A program made the translations under genes and the position numbers. From Candidatus Thalassarchaeum betae (GTDB taxonomy: Archaea > Thermoplasmatota > Poseidoniia > Poseidoniales > Thalassarchaeaceae): a stretch of 51,719 nt of DNA. The stretch lies in contig PSPG01000004.1 of assembly GCA_003193925.1 (NCBI GenBank), forward strand, positions 1-51,719, given 5' to 3'. The notes beneath the pieces are model-generated. The model worked only from the letters and a program-made list of their open reading frames with translations, was not told the DNA's origin and made no database searches. Of this stretch, positions 42,543 through 51,128 are shown one piece after another (the first letter of the stretch is position 1; every line of letters begins with the position of its first letter).

Positions 42543-43676
42543 ATGAAGACGGTCATCATTGATTGGGCCCGCTCACCGTTCGACAGGGCCCACAAGGGAG
42601 GCTTGGCCGGTGTTCGTCCCGATGACATGGCCGGCCAGGTCACCAAAGCCCTGATTGACAGGAGCGGGATAGATCCCGGTGCGTTCGACGACCTGCTGAT
42701 GGGTTGTGGTTATCCTGAAGCCGAGCAGGGTTACAACATCGCAAGGCTGGTGACCTTCCTAGCAGGTATGCCAGACACAGTTCCAGGTGTCACCATCAAC
42801 AGGCTGTGTGGCTCTTCTATGCAAGCAGTCCTGTCAGCTGCAGCTCAGATCGAAGCCGGTTGGGGAGGTTGCTTCCTGTGTGCAGGCACCGAATCGATGA
42901 GCAGGGTTAAACGCCGCGGCTTCAACTGGAGTCCTCATCCCGGATTGGAAGAGGGTTGGCCTGACGCATACGTCACTATGGGCCAGACAGCAGAGAATGT
43001 CGCCGCACGTTGGTCCATTACCCGTGATCAGCAGGAGCGCTTTGCGCTCGCTTCCCATCAGAAGGCCGCGTCTGCGCGGGAATCCGGGTCATTCGATGAC
43101 GAAATAATCCCTATTTCGAATGGTGACAACACCGTCTCTGAGGATGGTTGTATCCGACCCGGTACCACCTTAGAGGCAATGTCTGAACTTGTCCCTGTAT
43201 TCTCCGATGACGGAACCGTGACGGCTGCCACCTCTTCCCCTCTCACCGATGGAGCAGTCGCTATGATCGTATGTAGCGAGGAATTCGCGTCTGACCACGG
43301 CTTGGAGCCAATGGCCAGAATAATCTCCGGTGCAGTAACAGGGTGTCCCCCAGAAATCATGGGTATAGGCCCAGTTGAGGCCACCAGAAAGGTATTAGAG
43401 CGAACTGGTTGGGATATTGATTCCATCGATATCTTCGAGCTTAACGAGGCATTCTCTTCTCAGAGCTTGGCAGTCATCGATGAACTTGGACTGGACCCAA
43501 CTAAGGTCAACCTCGAGGGGGGCGCTCTCGCTATCGGCCATCCCTTAGGTGCTTCTGGTGCGAGAATTACCGGTAAGGCAGCGAGTCTGCTCGCAAGAGC
43601 TGGCTCAGGCCGAGCGATCGCCACCATGTGTATCGGCGGGGGCATGGGCATAGCGATAGCTTTGGAAAACTCGTGA
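42543..43676 (+). CDS. Acetyl-CoA acetyltransferase / 3-ketoacyl-CoA thiolase
   Basis: The 377-residue thiolase has the nucleophile Cys89 in NRLCGSSMQA, then ELNEAFSSQSLAV, the catalytic His in GGALAIGHPLGASGAR and the second Cys in ATMCIGGGMGIAI. The N-terminus, with SPFDRAHKGGL, resembles bacterial FadA-type degradative thiolases more than the archaeal mevalonate acetoacetyl-CoA thiolase. Two roles remain possible: cleavage in fatty acid oxidation, or condensation of acetyl-CoA. No adjacent fatty acid oxidation genes help decide. The stop touches the stop of the facing gene. Confidence 0.92.
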   Translation: MKTVIIDWARSPFDRAHKGGLAGVRPDDMAGQVTKALIDRSGIDPGAFDDLLMGCGYPEAEQGYNIARLVTFLAGMPDTVPGVTINRLCGSSMQAVLSAAAQIEAGWGGCFLCAGTESMSRVKRRGFNWSPHPGLEEGWPDAYVTMGQTAENVAARWSITRDQQERFALASHQKAASARESGSFDDEIIPISNGDNTVSEDGCIRPGTTLEAMSELVPVFSDDGTVTAATSSPLTDGAVAMIVCSEEFASDHGLEPMARIISGAVTGCPPEIMGIGPVEATRKVLERTGWDIDSIDIFELNEAFSSQSLAVIDELGLDPTKVNLEGGALAIGHPLGASGARITGKAASLLARAGSGRAIATMCIGGGMGIAIALENS

Positions 43677-44237
43677 TTACTCTTCTTCATAGAATACGAG
43701 TTTCGAGTTGCAGCTTGGGCATCGGTCCCCCGGTGTCATTCTACTTGGATAGATGGCGAGGATGCTCGAACATCCCGGACATGTAGCCAACATCTCACCA
43801 CTTCCATTGGTTAATCCTCCAGAATCGCCGAGAGCATCGCTTCCATACCATTGTGTGTATACGGGATTCCTCATTGTGGGAACTCTTCTAAGGGTCACGG
43901 CCCCCAGCAGTAATAGTAAGAGTCCTTGGAGGAATCCTGAGTCTCCCTGCGTCATCGAGCCCCATACCCAGATGAGGCCAATCAACAAGAATGCTGATCC
44001 GATCAACGATAGCGAGCTGATTCCAAGGATAATACCATAGTGGGTACGTTTGAACATGGACACAACAGTGGCTATTCCAAGAGGAAACAGAATCACACTG
44101 AGAATCAGAGCGAATATCTTCTGTGACGCACTCCACGAGGACAGTAGTGATACGACTATCACTGCAATTATAATCAAATCTAAGGCGATGAAACGAATCA
44201 GATGGCGGTGCAACTGCTCCATCCGTCCGCGTGGCAT
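43677..44237 (-). CDS. Four-helix membrane protein with C-terminal zinc ribbon, unknown
   Basis: The 186-residue protein has four hydrophobic helices in its first 120 residues and a soluble C-terminal zinc ribbon (CPGCSSILAIY and CPSCNSKLVFY), ending in EEE. The start may be ATG 44237 or ATG 44222. The first would overlap the coaBC start by two bases (CATG). I recognise no family; a membrane anchor presenting a zinc ribbon to the cytoplasm is the inferred topology. Confidence 0.6.
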   Translation of the reverse strand: MPRGRMEQLHRHLIRFIALDLIIIAVIVVSLLSSWSASQKIFALILSVILFPLGIATVVSMFKRTHYGIILGISSLSLIGSAFLLIGLIWVWGSMTQGDSGFLQGLLLLLLGAVTLRRVPTMRNPVYTQWYGSDALGDSGGLTNGSGEMLATCPGCSSILAIYPSRMTPGDRCPSCNSKLVFYEEE

Positions 44238-45507
44238 GATACCCGATTCGGTGCTCCAAAGAAGACTTTTCTGCCTGCGACGGACTCATGAAGCCCCTCG
44301 TGTTCCGAGAGACGTGACCAAGGATACTGGGGTCATCCCCAAAGGCACCACCCTGCAAGGTCGTAATATCCTATTCGCTGTGACTGGAGGTATAGCCGCG
44401 GTGGAATCCATTCGCCTTGCAAGGGAACTCCGTCGTCACGGCGCGGACTTGACTATCATGATGTCCAAGGAGGCGGAGAAGATCATCACACCCCTGGCTT
44501 TGTCATGGGCCTCAGGCACCGAAGTCCTGACCGACTGGGATCATACAATGGTCCAATTGGACGATTATGACTCCGTATTGATTGCTCCAGCTACCCGTAA
44601 CACCATCTCCAAACATGTTCATGGAATCATGGATTCTCCGATATTGATGGCTCTGACAGCGGCCCGTGGCAACGGAACCCCGATTCTTTTTGTGCCATCC
44701 ATGCATTCCGATCTATTCGATGATCGAGTTACCGCTGATTTGTTGGAGGCTTTAGACACCGAAGGCAGTTCAGTGATGGCGGATGAGGTAGTTGAGGGCC
44801 GCAGGAAACAGCCAGATCCGGTGTCGATTGTAGCTAATCTCTGCAATCTTGTGAATGCTCAATTGCCAAACCGGAAAGTGGTAGCCATCACTTTGGGCGC
44901 TAACAGAGCGCCGATCGATGCCGTCAGGGCCATACAGAATGCATCCTCCGGCTCGACAGGATGGTCCATTGCGGAGCATCTACACAGAATGGGACACCAT
45001 GTTATCTGCATAGCAGGCAAGACATCAGCTGACCCCGGTTTCTCTCTGCCTGACGTTAGGCGTGGCGGTTCTCCTGACGAAATGCTTTCTGTGTCCAAGA
45101 CAGTCGCTCTAGGTCAACCTAAGCCCGATGTTTGGATTCATTCTGCTGCTGTGCTTGATTACTACACCGAGCCGCTTACTGAGAAGAAGGCCAGTGGGGC
45201 TGATTTCTGGAAACTCACATTGAGCCCCGGCCCCAAGCACATCTCTGAACTCAAGCCACTGGTAGATGGTGCTATCCGAATCGGATTCAAACTAGAGTCA
45301 GGGGTTAGTGAGGATGTTCTGATTCAGAGGGCCAAGGACCAGATTGAGACGTACGAAGTCGATGCTGTTGTCGCTAACCTCAAGGAAGAGGTCCACGATC
45401 CGAAATCGTTGAGGAGTAGGATTGTCTATCCCGATGGGACGGTGGAGGACATCCATGACGATGCTGGACTATGTCAAGCGATAGAGTCCCTATTACACAC
45501 CTCCTGA
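44236..45507 (+). CDS. coaBC: Phosphopantothenoylcysteine decarboxylase / phosphopantothenate-cysteine ligase
   Basis: CoaBC catalyses two steps of coenzyme A synthesis. The 423-residue protein begins its flavoprotein half with LQGRNILFAVTGGIAAVES, followed by His in the segment before LIAPATRNTISKHVHGI. The ligase half begins near NRAPIDAVRAIQNASSGSTGW, with AAVLDYYTEP following. In the decarboxylase half the family 'PxMN' block reads PSMH. This may be an archaeal variant, which I could not align. The start is ATG 44236, although the conserved part begins about 40 residues later and GTG 44314 is another option. It is divergent from a membrane gene with a near-identical start position. Confidence 0.88.
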   Translation: MIPDSVLQRRLFCLRRTHEAPRVPRDVTKDTGVIPKGTTLQGRNILFAVTGGIAAVESIRLARELRRHGADLTIMMSKEAEKIITPLALSWASGTEVLTDWDHTMVQLDDYDSVLIAPATRNTISKHVHGIMDSPILMALTAARGNGTPILFVPSMHSDLFDDRVTADLLEALDTEGSSVMADEVVEGRRKQPDPVSIVANLCNLVNAQLPNRKVVAITLGANRAPIDAVRAIQNASSGSTGWSIAEHLHRMGHHVICIAGKTSADPGFSLPDVRRGGSPDEMLSVSKTVALGQPKPDVWIHSAAVLDYYTEPLTEKKASGADFWKLTLSPGPKHISELKPLVDGAIRIGFKLESGVSEDVLIQRAKDQIETYEVDAVVANLKEEVHDPKSLRSRIVYPDGTVEDIHDDAGLCQAIESLLHTS

Positions 45508-45556
45508 CTTCGTATCTGCGTCACATTCAAGCGAGGAACATGGACGAACATACAAC

Positions 45557-47077
45557 ATGGCGGGTTCAGGCAAGGCCAAGAGGGGTATCCCTCCTAAGTC
45601 AGACCTCAATGCCTGGTACCCTGCCATAGTCGAAATTGCCGACCTCGTGGACAAAAGGTATCCAATCAAGGGGATGGATGTCTGGAAGCCTTACGGCTGG
45701 AAGGCCATGACACTAATAGATGGGCTGACTCGGTCACAAATGAGGCGCACTGGTCACGAGGAATACAATTTTCCTCTGCTTGTACCCGAGGACTTGCTCG
45801 ATAAAGAGAATCAGTTGGTTTCCCACCTCAAGGCCTCTAGGGACACTGGGATCGATGCTTCTGAATTGAGGGTGGATGAAGAAGAAGCCGGATTCAAGAA
45901 AGAAGTGTACTGGGTGAAGCACGGAGGCGATACCGAACTTGAGGTTCCCATGTTCTTGAGACCTACTTCCGAGACTCCGATGTACACCATGTTCTCGCTG
46001 TGGGTCAGAAGCCACGCTGACTTGCCGTTGAAAACCTTCCAGATAGTGAATACCTTTCGATACGAAACCAAGCAAACCCGGTCGTTCATTAGGGTGAGGG
46101 AGATTCACTTCTTCGAGGCACACACGGTTCATGCGGACCAAGATGGAGCTACCGCACAGATTGCCGAAGACGCTGAAATCGTCCAGCGCCTGCTACATGA
46201 GTTGTGCTTTCCGGCGATTGTCTCCAAACGGCCCTCTTGGGACACCTTCCCTGGAGCATGGCACTCTACCGCCGTAGACGCCGTGATGCCTAACGGCCGA
46301 ACATTGCAAGTCGCTACGTACCACCATTATCGCGATCAATGGGCTCGGGCATTCAACCTCACTTACGAGGATAGAAACGGTGAAACCCAATTCTGCCATC
46401 AGACCACATTCGGCATGTCCGAGCGTCTTCTGGGTGCCATCGTTGGTATGCATGGTGATGACAGCGGTCTGATCATGCCCCCCTCCATCGCACCGATTCA
46501 AGTCATCCTGATGCCTGTCGCAGCTCATTCCGACGAGAATGTGATACCCCGAGTGGAAGCTCTCGCCTCGCAGCTACAAGATTCCGGATTCAGAGTCCAA
46601 GTCGATGCCCGTGACTTACGTCCCGGAACTAAGCACTACGATTGGGAGATTAAGGGAGTTCCAATACGTCTAGAGATTGGCCCTCGAGATCTCGCTTCAA
46701 GCCAATGCACTATTACTCTGAGAACCGGAGGCAAGATTGAATCTCCCCTAGAAGGAATCTCGTCCACAATCCGCCAGTACCTAGATTCGGTCTCCGATGA
46801 ACTCCGCTCCAGAGCCCACGCCCATGCCTCGGAGTTGATTCGCACCTTCCCCGGCCTTTCCCAGACCGCGGACATATGGAAACTCGACGCGGCATTGGAG
46901 GAGGGTTTCGTCTACGAACTCGCCTTCGATGGCAATGACGCCGACGCCGAAGTCCTCGAAAAGGCCACTGGATTGACCTTGCTCGGGGATTGCGTCCAAC
47001 CCTATCCCGAGCCGATTCCATGCGCAGTAACGGGAAAACTCACGACACGTAGGCACCATCTCGCGCGAATGTACTGA
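45557..47077 (+). CDS. proS: Prolyl-tRNA synthetase (archaeal/eukaryotic type)
   Basis: The 506-residue class II enzyme lacks the bacterial editing insertion. Visible blocks are DVWKPYGWKAMTLIDGL, HEEYNFPLLVPE, LRPTSETPMYTMF (motif 2 neighbour), ETKQTRSFIRVREIHFFEAH and the anticodon domain. It ends in HHLARMY; a C-terminal Tyr is typical of the type with a zinc-like terminal domain. The start is ATG 45557, 49 bp after coaBC. Its stop touches the stop of the facing surface-type gene, followed by a T-rich run. Confidence 0.96.
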   Translation: MAGSGKAKRGIPPKSDLNAWYPAIVEIADLVDKRYPIKGMDVWKPYGWKAMTLIDGLTRSQMRRTGHEEYNFPLLVPEDLLDKENQLVSHLKASRDTGIDASELRVDEEEAGFKKEVYWVKHGGDTELEVPMFLRPTSETPMYTMFSLWVRSHADLPLKTFQIVNTFRYETKQTRSFIRVREIHFFEAHTVHADQDGATAQIAEDAEIVQRLLHELCFPAIVSKRPSWDTFPGAWHSTAVDAVMPNGRTLQVATYHHYRDQWARAFNLTYEDRNGETQFCHQTTFGMSERLLGAIVGMHGDDSGLIMPPSIAPIQVILMPVAAHSDENVIPRVEALASQLQDSGFRVQVDARDLRPGTKHYDWEIKGVPIRLEIGPRDLASSQCTITLRTGGKIESPLEGISSTIRQYLDSVSDELRSRAHAHASELIRTFPGLSQTADIWKLDAALEEGFVYELAFDGNDADAEVLEKATGLTLLGDCVQPYPEPIPCAVTGKLTTRRHHLARMY

Positions 47078-47941
47078 CTATTCTTTCTTACTGAACAGTC
47101 CGAGCAGGGTCATCAGGCCGAATAGCATGAGGAAGGCCCCGTCGATCAATTCCCCAGTGCCAGAAGAGGTCCAGGACTCTATGGATCCGTAGTCGGAAGC
47201 CTTCTCCCACAGCAATCTGGTGTGGTCCTCGCACATTGGCTGGCTTGGGGAAACGGATGCCAAAGTCGAAACTGTTGAGGAGTCGCCTATGCACCCATTT
47301 GCCTCGGAAACTTTCACACTCTCTTCGTAAAGTGAAGATATGAAACACCAAGGGGCTGTAGTGACACTTCGATGTTCAGTATGGGCGTATGAATCCAGAG
47401 AGGATGTCCAATTGTGGAAACCAGCGTCAACCACTTCGCTTGACCCATTCTGGGAAATGGACCACTGGATACTGTAGCTGGTCGATAGATTTAGGTTGGC
47501 AACGGTCCATGTGACATACAGTGTGCTGTCCTGCTCATTCGCGGTGACGGTGAAGCTCAGTGGGTCGGGTTCCAAGTCATCCACGCAAAGGGGCAGGAAT
47601 TGGCCGATTCCTACGGCGACATTGACTCCGACCAATGAAGCCCCGATCAATCCAATCAAGAGTACGAACCATCTCCGGCGCGGGCTGTCAGAGGCACCCT
47701 CTCCATCCAAGTCTTCGGGATCTCCTTCGAATCCCGGGAGTTCTACCCCAAGATTGTCACCCTCCGCATATACAGGTGGATGGACCTCAGGAGGCCGTTC
47801 GGGCGCTGCAACACCCATCTCCTCGAGTGCCTCACGGCCATAGATGCGCTCTGCGAGTGCGTAGAGCTCAGTGTCACCCTCCAACTCGGTTGGATCCATG
47901 GTCCCGTCAAGCAGCCCCTTGACACGCTCGGAATCGCTCAT
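47078..47941 (-). CDS. Membrane protein with acidic N-terminus and probable extracytoplasmic domain
   Basis: The 287-residue protein has a charged cytosolic-type N-terminal region of about 90 residues, then RRR followed by a helix (WFVLLIGLIGASLVGVNVAVG). A polar domain of about 140 residues follows, rich in Ser/Thr and Tyr with four Cys, and a final membrane helix ends KKE. The middle looks like a beta-sandwich (VTWTVANLNLSTSYSIQW). No PGF or other sorting motif is seen. The start is ATG 47941, downstream of a T7 run after the transketolase genes. No family recognised. Confidence 0.6.
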   Translation of the reverse strand: MSDSERVKGLLDGTMDPTELEGDTELYALAERIYGREALEEMGVAAPERPPEVHPPVYAEGDNLGVELPGFEGDPEDLDGEGASDSPRRRWFVLLIGLIGASLVGVNVAVGIGQFLPLCVDDLEPDPLSFTVTANEQDSTLYVTWTVANLNLSTSYSIQWSISQNGSSEVVDAGFHNWTSSLDSYAHTEHRSVTTAPWCFISSLYEESVKVSEANGCIGDSSTVSTLASVSPSQPMCEDHTRLLWEKASDYGSIESWTSSGTGELIDGAFLMLFGLMTLLGLFSKKE

Positions 47942-47992
47942 ATTGAGCCCTCAAGAATCAATCATTCATGAATCAAACGCTGCTTCGTAACT

Positions 47993-47999
47993 AAAAAAA
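47993..47999 (-). terminator. Oligo-T terminator after the transketolase C subunit gene
   Basis: On the minus strand the tktC stop TAA is followed by CCGC and then seven consecutive T. Archaeal RNA polymerase terminates at such T runs without a hairpin, so this is the best-supported terminator of the window. Confidence 0.65.
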
Positions 48000-48003
48000 G
48001 CGG

Positions 48004-48951
48004 TTATTTGCGTTCCATCGCTCTGCGGGCGGCATTCTGAATGTCGGTTGAAGTCAAACCAAATTCACTCATCAGCTCACTCGGGGAGCCGCTTTCACCG
48101 AATCTGTCCCTCACTCCGACCATTTCCAAAGGAACTGCCTGACCAACGGAGAGGTGTTCGGCAACGGCTCCGCCGAGACCGCCAATAACAGAATGATCCT
48201 CTGCAGTGACAATGCACCCACACTCAGAAGCCAGTCGATCCACGAGAGCACAGTCGAGAGGTTTCAGTGTATGCATGTCGACGACAGACACCGATATTCC
48301 GCTTTCCGCCAACTCATCGGCAGCTGAGAGACTCTCAGAAACCATAACTCCACAAGCCAATATACACACATCAGTACCTTCCCGGATGACACTTCCCTTC
48401 CCGATGGCGAGATTGGAAACGTTAACTTCATTGTAGATCCTAGGGGTCTTGTTTCGGGCTGTTCGCATGTACGAAGGACCCGAATGATTGACGAGTTGGA
48501 CTGTTAACTCCTCAGCAGACAGATCATCACAGGGATGCAAGACAGTCATCCCGGGTAGAGTCCTATAAATCGCAATATCCTCGATTGACTGCGCGCTGCT
48601 ACCGTCCGTTCCTGTGTGAATCCCACCGTGACTTCCACATATGTGAACGGTCAACTCGGGTCTGGCAATGCCATTCCTGATCTGCTCAAAGGCACGCTCA
48701 GTGAAGATAGCGAAAGTGCTCGCAAAAGGGATCTTGCCAGAGGAGGCCATACCTGCGGCAACTAGCATCATGTTCTGTTCGGCAACCCCTATCGAGATGG
48801 TTCGGGTGGGATTCTGAGTGCGGAAGTGACACGACTTGGTGGATTTACCAAGGTCCGCATCTAGAACAACCACTCTGGGATCATCGGCTAGCCTGAGCAG
48901 CCCTTTGCCGTAACCATCCCTGGATGCACCACCGAATGACGGCGCGCTCAT
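48004..48951 (-). CDS. Transketolase C-terminal (pyrimidine-binding/C-terminal) subunit
   Basis: The 315-residue subunit contains the pyrimidine-binding and C-terminal domains of a split transketolase. Blocks seen are ISIGVAEQNMMLVAAGMA (Glu that activates the TPP ring), HICGSHGGIHTGTDGSSAQSIEDIA, and a C-terminal Rossmann-like domain. ATG 48951 overlaps the stop of the N-terminal subunit gene (ATGA), as expected for equal subunits. An oligo-T run follows the stop. Confidence 0.93.
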   Translation of the reverse strand: MSAPSFGGASRDGYGKGLLRLADDPRVVVLDADLGKSTKSCHFRTQNPTRTISIGVAEQNMMLVAAGMASSGKIPFASTFAIFTERAFEQIRNGIARPELTVHICGSHGGIHTGTDGSSAQSIEDIAIYRTLPGMTVLHPCDDLSAEELTVQLVNHSGPSYMRTARNKTPRIYNEVNVSNLAIGKGSVIREGTDVCILACGVMVSESLSAADELAESGISVSVVDMHTLKPLDCALVDRLASECGCIVTAEDHSVIGGLGGAVAEHLSVGQAVPLEMVGVRDRFGESGSPSELMSEFGLTSTDIQNAARRAMERK

Positions 48952-49790
48952 GACAACTCCTCCAAAGCGATTCGAAATTCGTCATCGGTGGGGGCCTTAC
49001 CGTGGAAGGACGGGTTGCCTTCCATGAAAGAAACGCCCTTCCCCTTGACCGTATGGGCTACTATTGCACAAGGCCCATCAGTGATTCCTGCTGCCCAATC
49101 CAAGGCACTGATAATCTCGGGCATTGAATGACCGTCAATTTCCTTCACGGACCACCCGAACGCAGAGAATTTTGCGGTTATGTCACCTATCTCCATCTGA
49201 ACTCTGAGAAAGTCGTCGTTCTGTATGCCGTTTCTGTCGACGATGACCTTGAGATTGGATGCAGAGTGGAAATATGCAGCCATCACCGCCTCCCATACCT
49301 GACCTTCTTGCATCTCTCCATCACCCAACATCACCCAGATTTCCCTCTGGCTATTATCCATGCGGGCTGCCAATGCGCACCCCAGTCCGAAAGACAGCCC
49401 CATGCCCAGGCTTCCGGCAGAAAAGTCGACTCCGTCGGTCCACCTCATGTCCACATGGCCTTGACATACTGAACCAAGCGTCCTGAATCCCATCAGATCC
49501 TCATAATCGAGGTATCCAACGCCGTGTAAGATGGAATAGACCGCGGGACTAGCGTGGCCTTTGCTCATGATGAAGCGATCACGATCAGTCCAGTCGGGGT
49601 CTGTTGGGTCAAACCTCAGCCGTGTCCCGTACAGTCCAACAATAAGATCGATTGCGGAGAGCGACCCCCCGGGGTGGCCAGCACCTGCCTTATGCACCAT
49701 TTTCACGATACTGAGTCGGCACTTGGAAGAGAGTTCTTCAAGCTCCGCGATCCCGAGGCCCATGCCATGGCTGCCTTTGTTCACATGCAT
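48948..49790 (-). CDS. Transketolase N-terminal (TPP pyrophosphate-binding) subunit
   Basis: The 280-residue subunit binds the diphosphate end of thiamine pyrophosphate. It has KAGAGHPGGSLSAIDLIVGLY, then DRFIMSKGHASPAVY, and the GDG motif GDGEMQEGQVWEA with a later Asn. With the next gene it forms a functional transketolase for the non-oxidative pentose phosphate route, including the sedoheptulose 7-phosphate used by GmhA. The start ATG 49790 is preferred; GTG 49796 and ATG 49763 are possible. Confidence 0.93.
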   Translation of the reverse strand: MHVNKGSHGMGLGIAELEELSSKCRLSIVKMVHKAGAGHPGGSLSAIDLIVGLYGTRLRFDPTDPDWTDRDRFIMSKGHASPAVYSILHGVGYLDYEDLMGFRTLGSVCQGHVDMRWTDGVDFSAGSLGMGLSFGLGCALAARMDNSQREIWVMLGDGEMQEGQVWEAVMAAYFHSASNLKVIVDRNGIQNDDFLRVQMEIGDITAKFSAFGWSVKEIDGHSMPEIISALDWAAGITDGPCAIVAHTVKGKGVSFMEGNPSFHGKAPTDDEFRIALEELS

Positions 49791-49968
49791 ACTCACCGAG
49801 TTTGGCTATTGATGCTTTCCGGCTCTCCCGTTTCCGTTGCTGGGTGACACTCAGACGGGTTCAAATCTCTCACCCGACTACAGGAGCTTGCAGACAAAGC
49901 GGATTGGTGATACTGTGGGAGATGAAGCGCTAGGTGGTCATTCGAATTGGCGTGAGCGGCTTCGTCAC

Positions 49969-51120
49969 ATGTCCGTTCCGTTGAGTGTATCCAGGGACCC
50001 CCTACTATCATCCTGCTTAGAGGCGCTGAGCTCGGGCGGGCGGATATCGGTAGACGACGGGGTCCGCCTGTTCGAGCACGAATCTCTTTCTTCGATATGC
50101 GCATTGGCTGACATGGTCAAATCCGCTAGATTTGGTAACCGAGTCTACTTCAATGAGAATCTCCATGTGAACACGACCAATATATGTGTACTTGCTTGTA
50201 GATTCTGCGCCTTTCGTAAAGGCCCACGGCACTCAGACGCCTATGCCCTGTCGGTGGACGAGTTCATACATCGCATCGAGCCGTTGTCCGATAGGATTGA
50301 CGAAGTTCACTCGGTAGGGGGATTGCATCCCGAGTGGACCGTCGAGCACTATTCTGAGCTGTACAGAGGAATCAGAGAGAGGTTTCCCCATATCCATTTG
50401 AAATCCCTCACCTCTGTAGAAATTAAACACATCTCCAACCGTTCTGGGATCAGTGTGAAACAGACCTTGAAGAAATTGATCGAATCCGGGCTGGGCTCTT
50501 TACCGGGCGGTGGTGCGGAGATTCTAGTCGACTCGGTCAGAAACCGCATCTGCAGAGGCAAAGAGTCTTCTGATGAGTATCTGGAAATCCATGACATCGC
50601 GCATTCATTGGGCATTCCTACTAATTGCACTATGCTATTCGGAACCGTGGAGACCGTCACTCAGAGGGTCATTCACATTGATAGGCTGAGAACTCAACAG
50701 GATCGGAGCGGTGGATTTCAGTGTTTCGTCCCCTATCCGTTCCTGCCTGACAAGACCAGACTACCCGAAGCCCAGTTGGCATCGTCTTCGGAGGTGATTC
50801 GCGTCATAGCTATCTCTAGGTTGATGTTGGACAACATACCGCATATCAAGGCTTACAGGATGAACATCGGGGATCATCTGGCAACATTGTCACTGAAAGC
50901 CGGAGCAGATGACATAGACGGCACCGTGGGTCATGAGGAGATCATGCACGATGCTGGCAGTACCACTAGGTTGGATACAACAGCAGACGAATTGGCTCGG
51001 TTGATTGAAGATGCAGATTCGGTTCCTGTCAAACGGGATTCTGTCTACTCCTCATTCTCCGTCTACAACGGTCATTCCGATGTTGTTGAGATGTACCTCC
51101 CTATAGCCGACCAGACATAG
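49969..51120 (+). CDS. mqnE: Aminodeoxyfutalosine synthase MqnE (radical SAM)
   Basis: MqnE joins 3-enolpyruvylbenzoate and SAM in the futalosine route to menaquinone. The 383-residue protein has the radical SAM cluster at Cys73, Cys77 and Cys80 (CVLACRFC), followed by the family blocks HSVGGLHPEW, LGSLPGGGAEILVDSVR and NCTMLFGTVET, and then LRTQQDRSGGFQCFVPYPF. These separate it from CofH and MqnC. I place the start at ATG 49969, which matches family N-termini; an in-frame TTG at 49837 would add 44 unconserved residues. mqnA follows after eight bases. Confidence 0.92.
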   Translation: MSVPLSVSRDPLLSSCLEALSSGGRISVDDGVRLFEHESLSSICALADMVKSARFGNRVYFNENLHVNTTNICVLACRFCAFRKGPRHSDAYALSVDEFIHRIEPLSDRIDEVHSVGGLHPEWTVEHYSELYRGIRERFPHIHLKSLTSVEIKHISNRSGISVKQTLKKLIESGLGSLPGGGAEILVDSVRNRICRGKESSDEYLEIHDIAHSLGIPTNCTMLFGTVETVTQRVIHIDRLRTQQDRSGGFQCFVPYPFLPDKTRLPEAQLASSSEVIRVIAISRLMLDNIPHIKAYRMNIGDHLATLSLKAGADDIDGTVGHEEIMHDAGSTTRLDTTADELARLIEDADSVPVKRDSVYSSFSVYNGHSDVVEMYLPIADQT

Positions 51121-51128
51121 GTGCTATC

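Noticed and set aside
49855..49885. GGGTTCAAATC, which resembles the T-arm of a tRNA
   Set aside because: The flanking stem does not pair and no acceptor, D or anticodon stem can be formed around it.
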